A model generated the notes under the pieces. The model did no database searches and was not told where the DNA came from. It saw nothing but the letters and a program-made list of their open reading frames with translations. Both the position numbers and the translations under genes were made by a program. 64,000 bases of DNA from Arthrobacter sp. D5-1 (GTDB lineage: Bacteria; Actinomycetota; Actinomycetes; Actinomycetales; Micrococcaceae). Where the stretch lies: contig NZ_CP014571.1 of assembly GCF_017357425.1 (NCBI RefSeq), positions 3,596,001 to 3,660,000 on the forward strand, in the 5' to 3' direction. Within the stretch, counting starts at the first letter, position 1, and each line of letters begins with the position of its first letter. Positions 42,291 to 51,243 of this stretch are shown here, in pieces.

Positions 42291-43480
42291 TTTGCGCTCT
42301 CCTCTCGTGCGAGTTCGCTGGCGAGCAGTTCGGACTGTTCTTTCAGCTGCGGCGTTTGCTTGTCGAAGACGTACTTGAATAGGTCCAGCGGCTGGACCGG
42401 GACGTCCTCACCAAGGCCTTCGCGGAGCTGGGTTGCGACGGCTTCGGCATGCACGGCGATCCTGTTGCTGGCCTCGTCGTCGAGGAGGCCCTTGTCAGTG
42501 AGGTAGGACTTCATTCGGGCCAGCGGGTCCTTGGCCTGCCATTCGGCGACCTCGCTGTCCGGGCGATAACGCGTGGCGTCGTCGGCGTTGGTGTGGGCCT
42601 GCATGCGGTACGTGTGGGCCTCAATCAACAGCGGGCCGGATCCCTCGCGGGCCAGCTTCACTGCGCGGTCCATGACTGCGAGCAGCGCGACGAGGTCGTT
42701 GCCGTCAACGCGCTCACCGGCCATGCCATAGCCCACAGCTTTGTGAGCCAGGGACGGCGCCACGGACTGGTGGCTGAGCGGTACGGAGATCGCGTACTTG
42801 TTGTTCTGCACGAAGAAGATTACGGGTAGGTGGAAGACTGCGGCGAAGTTCAGGGCCTCGTGGAAGTCGCCTTCGCTGGTAGCTCCGTCGCCGCACATGG
42901 CCATGACTACCGTGTCTTCACCGCGAAGCTTGGCAGCATGCGCGACGCCGACGGCGTGCAGCAGCTGTGTGGTCAGCGGCGTGCACTGAATGCCCACGTT
43001 GTGCTCTTTGGGGTCGTACCCGCCGTGCCAATCGCCGCGGAAGATGGTCATCACCTCAACGGGGTCCACCCCGCGGGTCATGACGGCGACGGCGTCACGA
43101 TAAGTGGGGAACAGCCAGTCGCCGTCGCTGAGGCACATGGCAGCTGCAACCTGGCAGGCTTCCTGGCCGTGGCTTGAGGGGTAGACGGCCATGCGGCCCT
43201 GCCGGACCAGTGCCGAGTTCTGGTCGTTGACGCGACGTCCGACGACGAGCTGCTCGTAAGCGGCCATCAGTTCCGCATCGCTGGGCGTGGGGTACTCGTG
43301 GCCGGGCTCGGTGCCTTGCTCGTCATGGGAGCGGAGGGTGCCGTCCGGGTTCACCATTTGGATCTGGTGCCGGGCGGGGAGCATGTAGTCCTCAACGCTG
43401 ATGCCGAATTTTGTTCGAACGTCAGCGGCGTGGTCCTCTACAGCCGTTTCCGGCGCAGAGTGGTCTGCGTGGATCGTCAT
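42287..43480 (-). CDS. bkdA: Branched-chain 2-oxoacid dehydrogenase E1 alpha
   Basis: A 397-residue E1 alpha subunit that binds ThDP: the GDG...NN motif is GDGATSEGDFHEALNFA, then FFVQNNKYAIS. The phosphorylation-loop-like region HTYRMQAHTNADDATRYR is intact. It decarboxylates 2-oxoacids from Val, Leu and Ile breakdown, feeding branched fatty-acid synthesis. AAGGACGG precedes the ATG. It is the first gene of the operon, divergent from an Lrp/AsnC gene whose product is the likely regulator. Confidence 0.92.
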   Translation of the reverse strand: MTIHADHSAPETAVEDHAADVRTKFGISVEDYMLPARHQIQMVNPDGTLRSHDEQGTEPGHEYPTPSDAELMAAYEQLVVGRRVNDQNSALVRQGRMAVYPSSHGQEACQVAAAMCLSDGDWLFPTYRDAVAVMTRGVDPVEVMTIFRGDWHGGYDPKEHNVGIQCTPLTTQLLHAVGVAHAAKLRGEDTVVMAMCGDGATSEGDFHEALNFAAVFHLPVIFFVQNNKYAISVPLSHQSVAPSLAHKAVGYGMAGERVDGNDLVALLAVMDRAVKLAREGSGPLLIEAHTYRMQAHTNADDATRYRPDSEVAEWQAKDPLARMKSYLTDKGLLDDEASNRIAVHAEAVATQLREGLGEDVPVQPLDLFKYVFDKQTPQLKEQSELLASELAREESAK

Positions 43481-43596
43481 TGGTCCGTCCTTCTCTAGCC
43501 ACTATGTGCTTCCAGTATGTTCCCGAGCCTTGTTTCGTATCCAGCTTTCCGCTGAATCATGGAAGCCCTTTCCTGGAATGGGTATTCTGAAAGACG

Positions 43597-43606
43597 AATT
43601 GCAATT
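43597..43606. promoter_or_regulatory. Palindrome in the bkd divergent promoter region
   Basis: AATTGCAATT is a perfect 10-bp palindrome in the 171-bp gap between bkdA and the Lrp-type gene, which is otherwise GC-rich. It could be a site for the regulator. This is a weak inference from position alone. Confidence 0.4.
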
Positions 43607-43651
43607 GTGAGCTGGGTAACGTGCCCGTGCTGTAGACGAATTGGAGAGCCA

Positions 43652-44116
43652 GTGAGCGAGGCCGAGGCGGAGCAGACCGCCGTACCACTGGACAGTGTGG
43701 ACCGGGACATCATCCGGGAGCTGACCACCGACGGGCGCATGTCCGTCACCCAAGTGGCCGAGAACGTGCACATAAGCCGCGCCCACGCCTATACAAGGAT
43801 CGCCCGCCTCACGGGCGAAGGTGTGTTGACCAAGTTCACGGCCCTGGTGGATCCCATCAGAGCCGGCCTTCGGTCATCGGCCTACGTGACGTTGAAAGTT
43901 CAGCAGCACTCGTGGCGCGAACTCAAGGAACAGCTGCGCGCGATCCCGGAAATCCACCACATCGCCCTGGTAGGCGGGGACTTTGACGTCATTCTTTTGG
44001 TCCGGGCAACGGACAACATCCACCTTCGGCGTGTGATCTTCGACCAGTTACAGTCCATGGACGGAGTGCAGGATACCCAGACTTTCCTTGTTTTCGAGGA
44101 TGTTGATACGCGGTAG
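43652..44116 (+). CDS. bkdR: Lrp/AsnC-family regulator of the bkd operon
   Basis: A 154-residue regulator. The N-terminal helix-turn-helix is LDSVDRDIIRELTTDGRMSV, then VAENVHISRAHAYTRIARL; the C-terminal RAM ligand domain includes AYVTLKVQQHSWRELKEQL and LVGGDFDVILLVRATD. I choose the GTG at 43652, with GGAGAG just upstream; the open frame before it (with TCPCCRR) is not family sequence. The divergent place next to E1 alpha matches known BkdR proteins that respond to branched-chain amino acids. Confidence 0.87.
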   Translation: MSEAEAEQTAVPLDSVDRDIIRELTTDGRMSVTQVAENVHISRAHAYTRIARLTGEGVLTKFTALVDPIRAGLRSSAYVTLKVQQHSWRELKEQLRAIPEIHHIALVGGDFDVILLVRATDNIHLRRVIFDQLQSMDGVQDTQTFLVFEDVDTR

Positions 44117-44175
44117 TCGGATTGGGTGGCCTTTTTCTGGGAGAACCACACATTTCCGAACCTTAGACTGTCCCC

Positions 44176-44748
44176 GTGCCCCTCAAAATTGCCCCCGCCA
44201 CACGCGCCATTGGCGTCTTCGTGGGGGCATGTCTGCTGGCAGCGGTTCTTTGGTTGATCGCCGCGTTTCAGTTCTTCTACGACCCTCCGCAGGCAACCCC
44301 TCACCGTACTGATGCGATCGTTGTTCTGGGCGGCATGAGCAAGGAACGGTTGCCTGTGGCTCAGAAATTGCAGAAGAAACTGGATATACCTGTCCTCGTG
44401 GTCTCGACGACTGGCCTGGCGGGCAACGTGGAGGGCGATGCGCTGTGCGACGAGGATCAAGACGATCCTGACCTGGTGTGCTTCCGCCCCTCACCGCTGA
44501 ATACGAGGGGCGAGGCCGAAGCTCTTCGCGACTTGATTGCAGACCATGGTTGGAAGTCCGTGACGGTGGTGACGTCGGAGTATCACGTGATGCGCGCCGG
44601 CACCCTCATTGAGCAATGTACTTCCGCAGAGGTGCAGATGGTTGGTTCCCAGCCTGACCTCTCAGCGGGAGCTTGGCTGGACCGGTTTGTGGTGGAAAGC
44701 GGCGGTTTGATGGATACGTGGATTCGACCGGAGTGCTCGAGTAGTTAG
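44176..44748 (+). CDS. YdcF/DUF218-family membrane-anchored protein
   Basis: A 190-residue protein. One N-terminal membrane helix (AIGVFVGACLLAAVLWLIAAF) is followed by a DUF218 domain: TDAIVVLGGMSKERLPVA, RGEAEALRDLIADHGWKSVTVVTSEYHVMRA. Relatives include SanA and ElyC-type envelope proteins. The domain probably faces outward. Three Cys (LCDED, VCFRP, QCTSAE) are in the domain. GTG start. Role in envelope maintenance is inferred from the family. Confidence 0.83.
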   Translation: MPLKIAPATRAIGVFVGACLLAAVLWLIAAFQFFYDPPQATPHRTDAIVVLGGMSKERLPVAQKLQKKLDIPVLVVSTTGLAGNVEGDALCDEDQDDPDLVCFRPSPLNTRGEAEALRDLIADHGWKSVTVVTSEYHVMRAGTLIEQCTSAEVQMVGSQPDLSAGAWLDRFVVESGGLMDTWIRPECSSS

Positions 44749-44953
44749 AGCCGGCTCCACGGACTTGGCCGGTATGACAAAACTAGTAACACCATATCGA
44801 TCGCCGTCGGCTTCGAAGTCAAAGCACTTCATAGGTTTTGCAAACTTTTTGGCTACATGAAGGTTCCGGTCAAGCTATTGAGTTTTCGGGATCCAGCGCG
44901 CCATCCTTTTGCCATAGGTCCAAGGTCTCACCCTACGAGCCCAAGGATCCTCC

Positions 44954-46600
44954 GTGGCCACTTTTAGAGCAGAGCCGACACCTTTTCCTCCCCGCAGGTC
45001 CCGTCACCTTATAGCCGGCCTTATGGCAGCGGTCGTTCTGGTGCTCGGTATCCTTCACGGGTCCCCGGCACAAGCTGCAACTTCTCCTGTTTATCCCATC
45101 AGCGGTTACTTCATCTATGGCAGCACCAGTGACGCAAACAATTTGAAGAAACTGACAGACATTAAATCAGTGGGTGGTGACACCGTCATCACCTTCGGTT
45201 CGCTGCTCAAGCCTGCAACGCTGTCAACCATCCCGGCTGGGTGCACAATATCAGGCGTCAACTGTGCGAAGGCCGCTGCCTCCGGGGTCAGCGTGAATCG
45301 CTACTTCACCTATTCGGACAACAGCTCATGGGGATCGCCGGCCGTGCTGTGCGGGCGTGACAAAACAGTCACCAATGGCACCACGAAATACACCATCCTG
45401 TTGCTACCCGTTCAAGGAAGCGGTTGCACTTCATCCACCAATACCTATGACGTAGTTGTGATAACGGGTGGCCAGTCTTCAATTTCCATTTCGCTGGGGA
45501 AGACGGCCACCAGCTTGGGTATGAAGTACTACGCTGGACTGCCTTCGCCGGTCAAGAGAACCGACATAACGTACTTGCCCGATCTCTCCTACCAAGCCAC
45601 GTTTTCACTTTTCACTGCGCGATTCCTGCTCTATCAAGAGAAAGTAAACGACGTTCCAGGCTTGGCAGGTTTCTACCACCACACGGAGATGCCGCTCAGC
45701 AATGGGGCCGTCTGGGATGCGGTCCTGACGGTTTACGAAATCCAGAACTCGAGGATCGCCCAGTACCAGCCAACTCGCTCAGCAATTGTCAGCCCCTATA
45801 TCGACTCACGAAGCGCCTTCTCCGGCAGAGTCACAGTTGATCAGGCACGGCAAGCAGTTGAAAACATTGCCAACACCGCCAATGGCGTTGATCTGGCGAT
45901 CGCGGTCCAAGATGGCATGGGCACCGGCAAAGGCGCTTCATTCTTCGGAAGCGAATCCGGAAACAGTGTGGATCAGTATGCCGCCGCGATAGTGGGCAGC
46001 GGAACATGGGGCGGTAAGTACTTGGCACCAACTCGTGATTACTTCGTAGCTCTGGCTGAAGGGGTTGAAGGTACCGGGGCGGAGCTTTGGGCGAACTTGG
46101 AAGGTATGGCGCCAGCTACATCGCAGAATCCTTGCAACAACAGCCTGCGCGGTCAGACAACAAAGTCCAGAATTAACAAACAACTCCAGCAGCTGGGCAA
46201 CACCCCGGGAAAGGTGATTTCCTTCATGTGGGATCCGTACTTCACATGTAGTGGGACGTACGCCCCGATGCTGGACCGGCTCAAAACCAGCAGCACCACT
46301 CCGGTGATCACCGACTCCATTTTTTACGGAAACGGCGACGTCCTGGTCACCGGTCACAACTTGAGTGGTGGGACGGTACAGGTCAAATGGACCGATGCTT
46401 ACGGGAGGGTGTTCGACAAGACCGTAACTGCTACGAGCTACAACGCAGGGTACGGGAAGCAATTGGGCATCAACCCACTTCTTGAGTCGGTGACGGCAAA
46501 GCTTGGCAGCACCTCCTTGGGGTCGGGCAAGAATTACTTCGTCAACGTGACCAACGGTTCGGGAATGAAGAACGACGCACTCTATTCTGATCGAGGTTGA
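44954..46600 (+). CDS. Secreted DUF4434-like (glycosidase-fold) protein
   Basis: A 548-residue exported protein. The Sec signal ends near AQAATS. The N-terminal part opens SPVYPISGYFIYGSTSDANN and continues with GGDTVITFGSLLKP, the start of DUF4434-type TIM-barrel proteins that resemble glycoside hydrolases; FYHHTEMPLSN could hold acidic active-site residues. A C-terminal beta domain of about 100 residues (TPVITDSIFYGNGDVLVTGHNL) follows. AAGGAT lies 5 nt before the GTG. It is next to the polysaccharide locus, so a glycan-trimming role is plausible, but the family call is moderate. Confidence 0.7.
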   Translation: MATFRAEPTPFPPRRSRHLIAGLMAAVVLVLGILHGSPAQAATSPVYPISGYFIYGSTSDANNLKKLTDIKSVGGDTVITFGSLLKPATLSTIPAGCTISGVNCAKAAASGVSVNRYFTYSDNSSWGSPAVLCGRDKTVTNGTTKYTILLLPVQGSGCTSSTNTYDVVVITGGQSSISISLGKTATSLGMKYYAGLPSPVKRTDITYLPDLSYQATFSLFTARFLLYQEKVNDVPGLAGFYHHTEMPLSNGAVWDAVLTVYEIQNSRIAQYQPTRSAIVSPYIDSRSAFSGRVTVDQARQAVENIANTANGVDLAIAVQDGMGTGKGASFFGSESGNSVDQYAAAIVGSGTWGGKYLAPTRDYFVALAEGVEGTGAELWANLEGMAPATSQNPCNNSLRGQTTKSRINKQLQQLGNTPGKVISFMWDPYFTCSGTYAPMLDRLKTSSTTPVITDSIFYGNGDVLVTGHNLSGGTVQVKWTDAYGRVFDKTVTATSYNAGYGKQLGINPLLESVTAKLGSTSLGSGKNYFVNVTNGSGMKNDALYSDRG

Positions 46601-46611
46601 CAGAATTGCGA

Positions 46612-46640
46612 AGGGGCGGTTCGAGGTTGGAGCCGCCCCT
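46612..46640 (+). terminator. Terminator-like hairpin after the DUF4434-like gene
   Basis: AGGGGCGG (46612-46619) pairs perfectly with CCGCCCCT (46633-46640). It starts 12 nt after the stop codon. No T tract follows. Confidence 0.6.
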
Positions 46641-46784
46641 CTGACACCGGAGATCGAGCTTCCCGCGGCGCCCGCAAAAGTTAGCGCACACGGCACTTCA
46701 ACTCCTCCGAATGTTGCAGTTGGCGGCGTAGATGTAAGAATTGCCTGTGGCCATGGTCTATCTGGACGCAACTGAGGAGAAAAC

Positions 46785-47111
46785 GTGACGGACCAAGTCC
46801 GCCGGTCGGCGGCTATTTCGCCTGTCCCTCGGCATCTACGCAAACGTCGGTTCAGGTCTGAGATTTCGCCGAGCCTCATGGCTGGGTACGAAACGCACGA
46901 CGTCAATGCTCCTCCGCGCCCGCATTCGCAAACTCCAGCAGAGGCCACTAGAGCAGCTGTGTCCATCAGCGCGAGTCCGGAACCCGAGGAAAAGGACGCC
47001 TCCCCAGACGAACTCACGCTCCGTCGCAAGCGCCTGATAGCTCTGCTAGCTGTGATACTCGTCTCCATCAGTATCCCTGTACTGGCCCTGACCTTGATTT
47101 TTGCGCCCTAG
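46785..47111 (+). CDS. Small membrane protein of unknown function
   Basis: A 108-residue protein. The N-terminal 80 residues are polar and basic then Pro/Ala-rich and acidic (PEPEEKDASPDELTLRRKR), and the C-terminal 20 residues form one membrane helix (LIALLAVILVSISIPVLAL) that ends the protein. It would be tail-anchored with the N-terminus in the cytoplasm. The GTG start has GAGGAG 6 nt upstream. It is 91 nt before the first UDP-GlcNAc epimerase gene. No homologue recognised. Confidence 0.65.
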   Translation: MTDQVRRSAAISPVPRHLRKRRFRSEISPSLMAGYETHDVNAPPRPHSQTPAEATRAAVSISASPEPEEKDASPDELTLRRKRLIALLAVILVSISIPVLALTLIFAP

Positions 47112-47202
47112 GCCGGCGACCCCTCGGAACACAAATTGAAGTCCACGATGTGCGGTGCGATACCATCGGGAGGTCACTCAACGCCACTCCCGGGGGAAAT
47201 CC

Positions 47203-48342
47203 ATGCCCAGCGTCATGCCAATCTTCGGCACCCGTCCGGAAGCCATCAAGATGGCTCCAATTGTCAGCGCCTTTCAAGCGTCTGAGGATTTCGACTGCAT
47301 CGTCACGGTCACTGGACAGCATCGCGAAATGCTGGACCAAGTCAACGAGTTGTTTGGAATCGTCCCAGACCACGATCTGAATATCCTTCAGCAGCGTCAG
47401 TCTCTTTCAGCCATCATGACTCGGACTATCGACGGTCTGGACAAGCTGTTTGCTGACAACAAACCTGATGCAGTGATCGTCCAAGGCGACACCACCACCT
47501 CAACGGCCGGAGCCATTGCTGCTTTCTACCACGGCATACCTGTTGTTCACGTCGAGGCTGGCCTGCGCAGCGGAGACCTGTTCTCGCCTTTCCCGGAAGA
47601 AGCGAATCGTAAGATCACAAGCCAGATCGCAAGTCTTCACCTAGCCCCGACCAGCGTCAGCCGTGCCAACCTATTGGCCGAAGGTATTTCGGAGAGCAAC
47701 ATCGTCGTCACTGGCAACTCCGTGATTGATGCCCTTCTCACTACTGTTAACAAGCACATCCCGTTCTCCGACCCACAGCTTGAGGAACTTGCCGCCAGCG
47801 GCCGTCGAATCCTTCTGGTGACCACCCACCGCCGTGAAAACCAGGGCGACGCTATGCGTGGAGTGGGACGGGCACTGGCACGTATCGCTGAGGCTGAACC
47901 AGACCTTGTCATTGTCCTGCCAGTGCACAAGAACCCTGTGGTCCGGGAAGCAGTGCTACCCGCGCTTGAAGGCAAGACGAACGTCGTCGTTACGGAACCC
48001 TTGGCATACGGCGAATTCACGCGCATGCTGTCTATGGCCCACATCGTGCTCACCGACTCTGGTGGAGTTCAGGAAGAGGCCCCGAGCCTCGGCAAACCTG
48101 TCCTGGTGATGCGTGACAACACCGAGCGCCCGGAAGCCGTGGATGCTGGAACAGTATCTTTGATCGGCACCGACGAAGAAACGATCGTCAAAGAAGTAGA
48201 CCGTCTTCTTAACCAACAGGACGCCTTCGACGCCATGGCCAACGCCGTAAACCCATATGGGGATGGCAAGGCAGCTGCTCGGACTGTTGCTGCAGTTGCC
48301 GAATTACTGGGTGTCGGCACTCGAATCGCGAGCTTCTCCTAA
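47203..48342 (+). CDS. wecB: UDP-GlcNAc 2-epimerase, non-hydrolysing (WecB type), copy 1
   Basis: A 379-residue enzyme that interconverts UDP-GlcNAc and UDP-ManNAc. Family residues are in place: GTRPEAIKMAPI, the catalytic Asp in VQGDTTTST, the Glu of HVEAGLRSGD and PFPEEANRK, the THRRENQGD active-site His segment, and LTDSGGVQEEAPSLGKPV. GGGGGA lies 6 nt before the ATG at 47203. It is on the plus strand, opposite to the rest of the locus, and ends in its own terminator. Together with the dehydrogenase at 56.3 kb it could supply UDP-ManNAc and UDP-ManNAcA. Confidence 0.93.
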   Translation: MPSVMPIFGTRPEAIKMAPIVSAFQASEDFDCIVTVTGQHREMLDQVNELFGIVPDHDLNILQQRQSLSAIMTRTIDGLDKLFADNKPDAVIVQGDTTTSTAGAIAAFYHGIPVVHVEAGLRSGDLFSPFPEEANRKITSQIASLHLAPTSVSRANLLAEGISESNIVVTGNSVIDALLTTVNKHIPFSDPQLEELAASGRRILLVTTHRRENQGDAMRGVGRALARIAEAEPDLVIVLPVHKNPVVREAVLPALEGKTNVVVTEPLAYGEFTRMLSMAHIVLTDSGGVQEEAPSLGKPVLVMRDNTERPEAVDAGTVSLIGTDEETIVKEVDRLLNQQDAFDAMANAVNPYGDGKAAARTVAAVAELLGVGTRIASFS

Positions 48343-48364
48343 GTCATTCAGGAACGCCAAAGCG

Positions 48365-48405
48365 GAAGGGGTTGTCCTCGACACAGAGTCGCGGGCAACC
48401 CCTTC
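48365..48405 (+). terminator. Terminator of wecB copy 1
   Basis: GAAGGGGTTG (48365-48374) pairs perfectly with CAACCCCTTC (48396-48405). An inner CGAC/GTCG stem stacks inside, and TTGTTGGT follows. Confidence 0.75.
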
Positions 48406-48509
48406 TTGTTGGTCTTCAAAGCCCCACATGACCGCAACCGTTCCTCCCAAATAGACAGCCTTATCGGCAGGGTCCCAATTTCGGTTAGCTGCGGAAGAAT
48501 TTTGGTCTA

Positions 48510-49391
48510 TTACCCCCGGGCATCCCAGAAGGCCATGGCTTCCCCGAAATGTCGATCAAATTCGGTACCAGTAATCTTTCCATGTCCGGGTACTTCGCCT
48601 TCCTCAAACACAAACTCGTAGCGTCCAACCCTCGATCCGGCCGTGCTCTTGACAGCCTCAGCGAAAGGCCGGGCGAACGTGTCTGAGTGCCACTTGTCGC
48701 TTGTTGACTGTCTGTAATAAACGAAGTTATCCGGGTCTAAGGTTGTGTACAGATAGCCCATGTCGAACCGCTCGGGAAATGCCTCAAGCAGCTCTCTCTG
48801 CCCCCAACCAGGCCAGCACTCGCTGAAGAGGCGATCGCGATGCCCCTGATGGTAGAGGCCGACGTTAGTTTGTGGATCTGTCACAAACGCCAAGGAGCCT
48901 GGGAATAGCGTAGAAATGCGCAGTGCGGCGAACCCCCCAGCAGAACCACCCAGGAACATGACTCGCTCCGCACCCACATGTAGCTGAGCCTGGCGAACAA
49001 CATTGGCGATATCGAAGATGGGGTCCCATCCGGAGCGTCCCGTATACCAGCCTATTCCGAATTCCTGATTGACACTGTGCTGCAGCGTAGGGTCTGCAAA
49101 TGATAGGAATGCATCGACTCGGTTTTTCATCGATGAGACCCGTTGAAACTTCGGATACCGCTCCGGGCCAGGACGCATGGCCCCGTGCAGACAAACGAAC
49201 AAATCTCGCGATTGGGAGAGCTTTGAATAAAAGTCGATACTGCGGCCCGGTTGAATAGGGATTGTGTGAATTGCCCTCGGATGATCACCCAAGGACAGCT
49301 CCGAGATGCTCGATTGCTGGACTATAGGAATTTTGTAGACCGTGTGGAACGCCTCGTGCATACGGCTCGCCGCGCCTGCTGTCGAATTCAC
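48510..49391 (-). CDS. Serine-hydrolase-like protein, copy 2 of a three-member family
   Basis: A 293-residue cytoplasmic protein. Ordered motifs match copies 1 and 3: VCLHGAMRPG, LSFADPTLQH, IGWYTGRSGWDPIFDI, nucleophile elbow FLGGSAGGFAALRIS, TDPQTNVGLYHQGH, and a late EGEVPGHGKITG that may hold the His. The start is TTG or GTG; I choose the GTG at 49391 with GGGAG 7 nt upstream. It converges with wecB copy 1 and lies in the polysaccharide locus. A role on the glycan (acyl transfer, deacylation or chain release) is inferred from position only. Confidence 0.75.
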   Translation of the reverse strand: MNSTAGAASRMHEAFHTVYKIPIVQQSSISELSLGDHPRAIHTIPIQPGRSIDFYSKLSQSRDLFVCLHGAMRPGPERYPKFQRVSSMKNRVDAFLSFADPTLQHSVNQEFGIGWYTGRSGWDPIFDIANVVRQAQLHVGAERVMFLGGSAGGFAALRISTLFPGSLAFVTDPQTNVGLYHQGHRDRLFSECWPGWGQRELLEAFPERFDMGYLYTTLDPDNFVYYRQSTSDKWHSDTFARPFAEAVKSTAGSRVGRYEFVFEEGEVPGHGKITGTEFDRHFGEAMAFWDARG

Positions 49392-49403
49392 CAACTGACT
49401 CCC

Positions 49404-49955
49404 TTACGCAGCTATACCGGTGAAAACAACAGATGGCACTTCTCCTGAAACCGCCGAACCACTAGGTTTCACTTTGATTGTGAGAGGGGAACCCGCTGGC
49501 ACATAGTATATGCCCACCACTGCTACCACGGCACCGGGAGCAATTTGTTTCGGGAGCGCAGTACGCGTCGTACCGTCCTGCGCTACGACGGACCCCTCCA
49601 CCTGTTTCTTGTCGGTTCCAGAGAACACCGTAAGCGGAGCCGACTGCAGCGGAATCGTTTCGGCCGCTGTGTTGCGGTATTCAAACTGAACCACAACTGC
49701 AAGTCTGCCAGGATCCTGAGCAGCGCTAAGTTCAGCTGCCTCAGCTGGGCGTAGACCTTTAAACGTCACTTCGACACCGGTTGATGTCTTCCCGGACTTT
49801 GAGGTGGTGACATTGACATCCACGGAGGTACTCGTGGGGGTCGGCACGGCGATGCTCTCGGTTGCCGACAACTGCGCTTCTGCGGATGAGCATGATGTCA
49901 GCAGAAGCCCACAGGCAAACGTGGCAACGATCGCTGGCATAGAATGGCTTTTCAA
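49404..49955 (-). CDS. Uncharacterised lipoprotein in the polysaccharide locus
   Basis: A 183-residue lipoprotein. The signal (PAIVATFACGLLLTSC) ends in a lipobox at Cys 21; a Thr/Ser/Pro linker leads to a beta-rich domain with VEVTFKGLRPAEAAELSA and LAVVVQFEYRNTAAETIPL, a pattern like DUF4352/immunoglobulin-like secreted domains. I choose the TTG at 49955 because GAGGAC lies 5 nt upstream. An ATG at 49982 is possible. It sits between hydrolase-like copies 2 and 3, 12 nt before copy 2, so the two are probably cotranscribed. Confidence 0.72.
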   Translation of the reverse strand: MKSHSMPAIVATFACGLLLTSCSSAEAQLSATESIAVPTPTSTSVDVNVTTSKSGKTSTGVEVTFKGLRPAEAAELSAAQDPGRLAVVVQFEYRNTAAETIPLQSAPLTVFSGTDKKQVEGSVVAQDGTTRTALPKQIAPGAVVAVVGIYYVPAGSPLTIKVKPSGSAVSGEVPSVVFTGIAA

Positions 49956-50115
49956 AATGTGTCCTCGATCAGGTGAAGTCATGTCGTTATACCCTATCGT
50001 GCTCAAACTACTAATTCCCCATCTGACCAAATGTACATTTTCTGAAATATCGCCTCTGCATTGCTGAGTTCCGTCGGGCGTGGTCCAGCTCATGGAGTAG
50101 CTAATCGCTTCTACC

Positions 50116-50168
50116 GTTGCCTAGAACCGAATAGTCCGAGCAGCAGGGATTATTCGGCTCTAGGCAAC
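50116..50168. repeat. Long near-perfect inverted repeat in the 381-bp gap 49956-50336
   Basis: GTTGCCTAGAACCGAATA (50116-50133) pairs with TATTCGGCTCTAGGCAAC (50151-50168): 17 of 18 positions, loop 17 nt. No T tract. It may end transcription from the hydrolase-like gene on the minus strand or bind a protein. I see no gene in the rest of the gap. Confidence 0.8.
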
Positions 50169-50336
50169 TGGCATGACGTTGGAATATCCAGGGGGTCGGA
50201 ACCTAGATCATTGTGGTTGGGGCGTTCAGAAATCCTTTGCGGGCAAAAGTGCACAGCAATCGCCTCAGAACTTCCCGAGTGATGAACCCGCGGCCATGCG
50301 CTTATCGCTACTCAAGATCTTGACGCCGCCCAGAAG

Positions 50337-51185
50337 TCAGCGGGAAGAACCCCAGCACCAGAGCTTAGCCTGCTCAAAATGCCACTCGAAATCTTTCGGG
50401 AGCGGGGGGCCATGGCCGTCTCGTTCTGAATCAACTAGTACGTGTTTCACAAGCCCATTCTCATCACACCCGTCGACGGAAGTCACACCAAGTCTGCGTT
50501 TGAAGGGCCGATAATGTCCAACGACGTGACTTCCATCGCCCAGATGCTGCAAGTAGTAGACTCGCCGACTTCCAACACCATCCGAATATGGCAATCGCAT
50601 ATCAAAGCGAGCAGCTTCTACGCGCAGCTGTTCTTCCTGTTCCACGTCAGGAAATGCCGCAGCGAAGTACTTGTCCACGACTTTTCGCGTGTAGTTCGCA
50701 ATGACAGTCTGCGGATTGAACACAAAAACCAGACAGTCATCTAGAGCTGCACCGACTCTCAACGCGGCGAACCCACCACCGGAGCCACCGACTAAATTCA
50801 CCTCCACCGCTCCACTTACGCGAATCACCGAGCGGATGACGTCGACGATGGTATCTAATGGATCCCATACTGAGTTTCCGAGATACCAACCCAGATCGAT
50901 GTCCTCCGAGATCATTAGGGTCGGATCTGCGAAGGAGATCAGAGACGTCCCGCCCCCACCCAGCGAACCCACGCGGTCAAACCTCGGGTAAGTGTCCGCG
51001 TTCGGTCGTACAGCGCCATGAAACACTACGTTGAGGATTGGGCCACGGCGAACCTTGGCGTATGCGTACAATTCTGGGCCCTTGTCGATAGGCGCCGCGA
51101 GAATGTAATTTCCATACTTTAGGTCACTGCCGCTTGAATAGTTGACGACGTCCGCCTCATAACGCTCCAGTTCTATTGGCCGCAT
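50337..51185 (-). CDS. Serine-hydrolase-like protein, copy 3 of a three-member family
   Basis: A 282-residue cytoplasmic protein. Motifs in family order: VVFHGAVRPNADTYPRFDRV, ISFADPTLMI, LGWYLGNSVWDPL, nucleophile elbow VGGSGGGFAALRVG, FNPQTVIANY, and the possible catalytic His in ERDGHGPPLPKDFEWHFEQA. It is closer to copy 2 than to copy 1 by eye (WDPLDTI/WDPIFDI; PKDFEWHF/EFDRHF). GGAGGTCAACG precedes the ATG at 51185. It is 58 nt downstream of a UDP-GlcNAc epimerase gene and continues that operon. Function unknown. Confidence 0.75.
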   Translation of the reverse strand: MRPIELERYEADVVNYSSGSDLKYGNYILAAPIDKGPELYAYAKVRRGPILNVVFHGAVRPNADTYPRFDRVGSLGGGGTSLISFADPTLMISEDIDLGWYLGNSVWDPLDTIVDVIRSVIRVSGAVEVNLVGGSGGGFAALRVGAALDDCLVFVFNPQTVIANYTRKVVDKYFAAAFPDVEQEEQLRVEAARFDMRLPYSDGVGSRRVYYLQHLGDGSHVVGHYRPFKRRLGVTSVDGCDENGLVKHVLVDSERDGHGPPLPKDFEWHFEQAKLWCWGSSR

Positions 51186-51243
51186 CGTTGACCTCCGGCT
51201 CTCCCGTACAGCATCGCGGGATGCAACGCAGTTTTTGTTTCGC

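Noticed and set aside
43559..43651. Upstream extension of the Lrp/AsnC gene with a CPCC motif
   Set aside because: The GTG at 43652 has a ribosome site and starts just before the family domain; the Cys motif lies in the promoter region.
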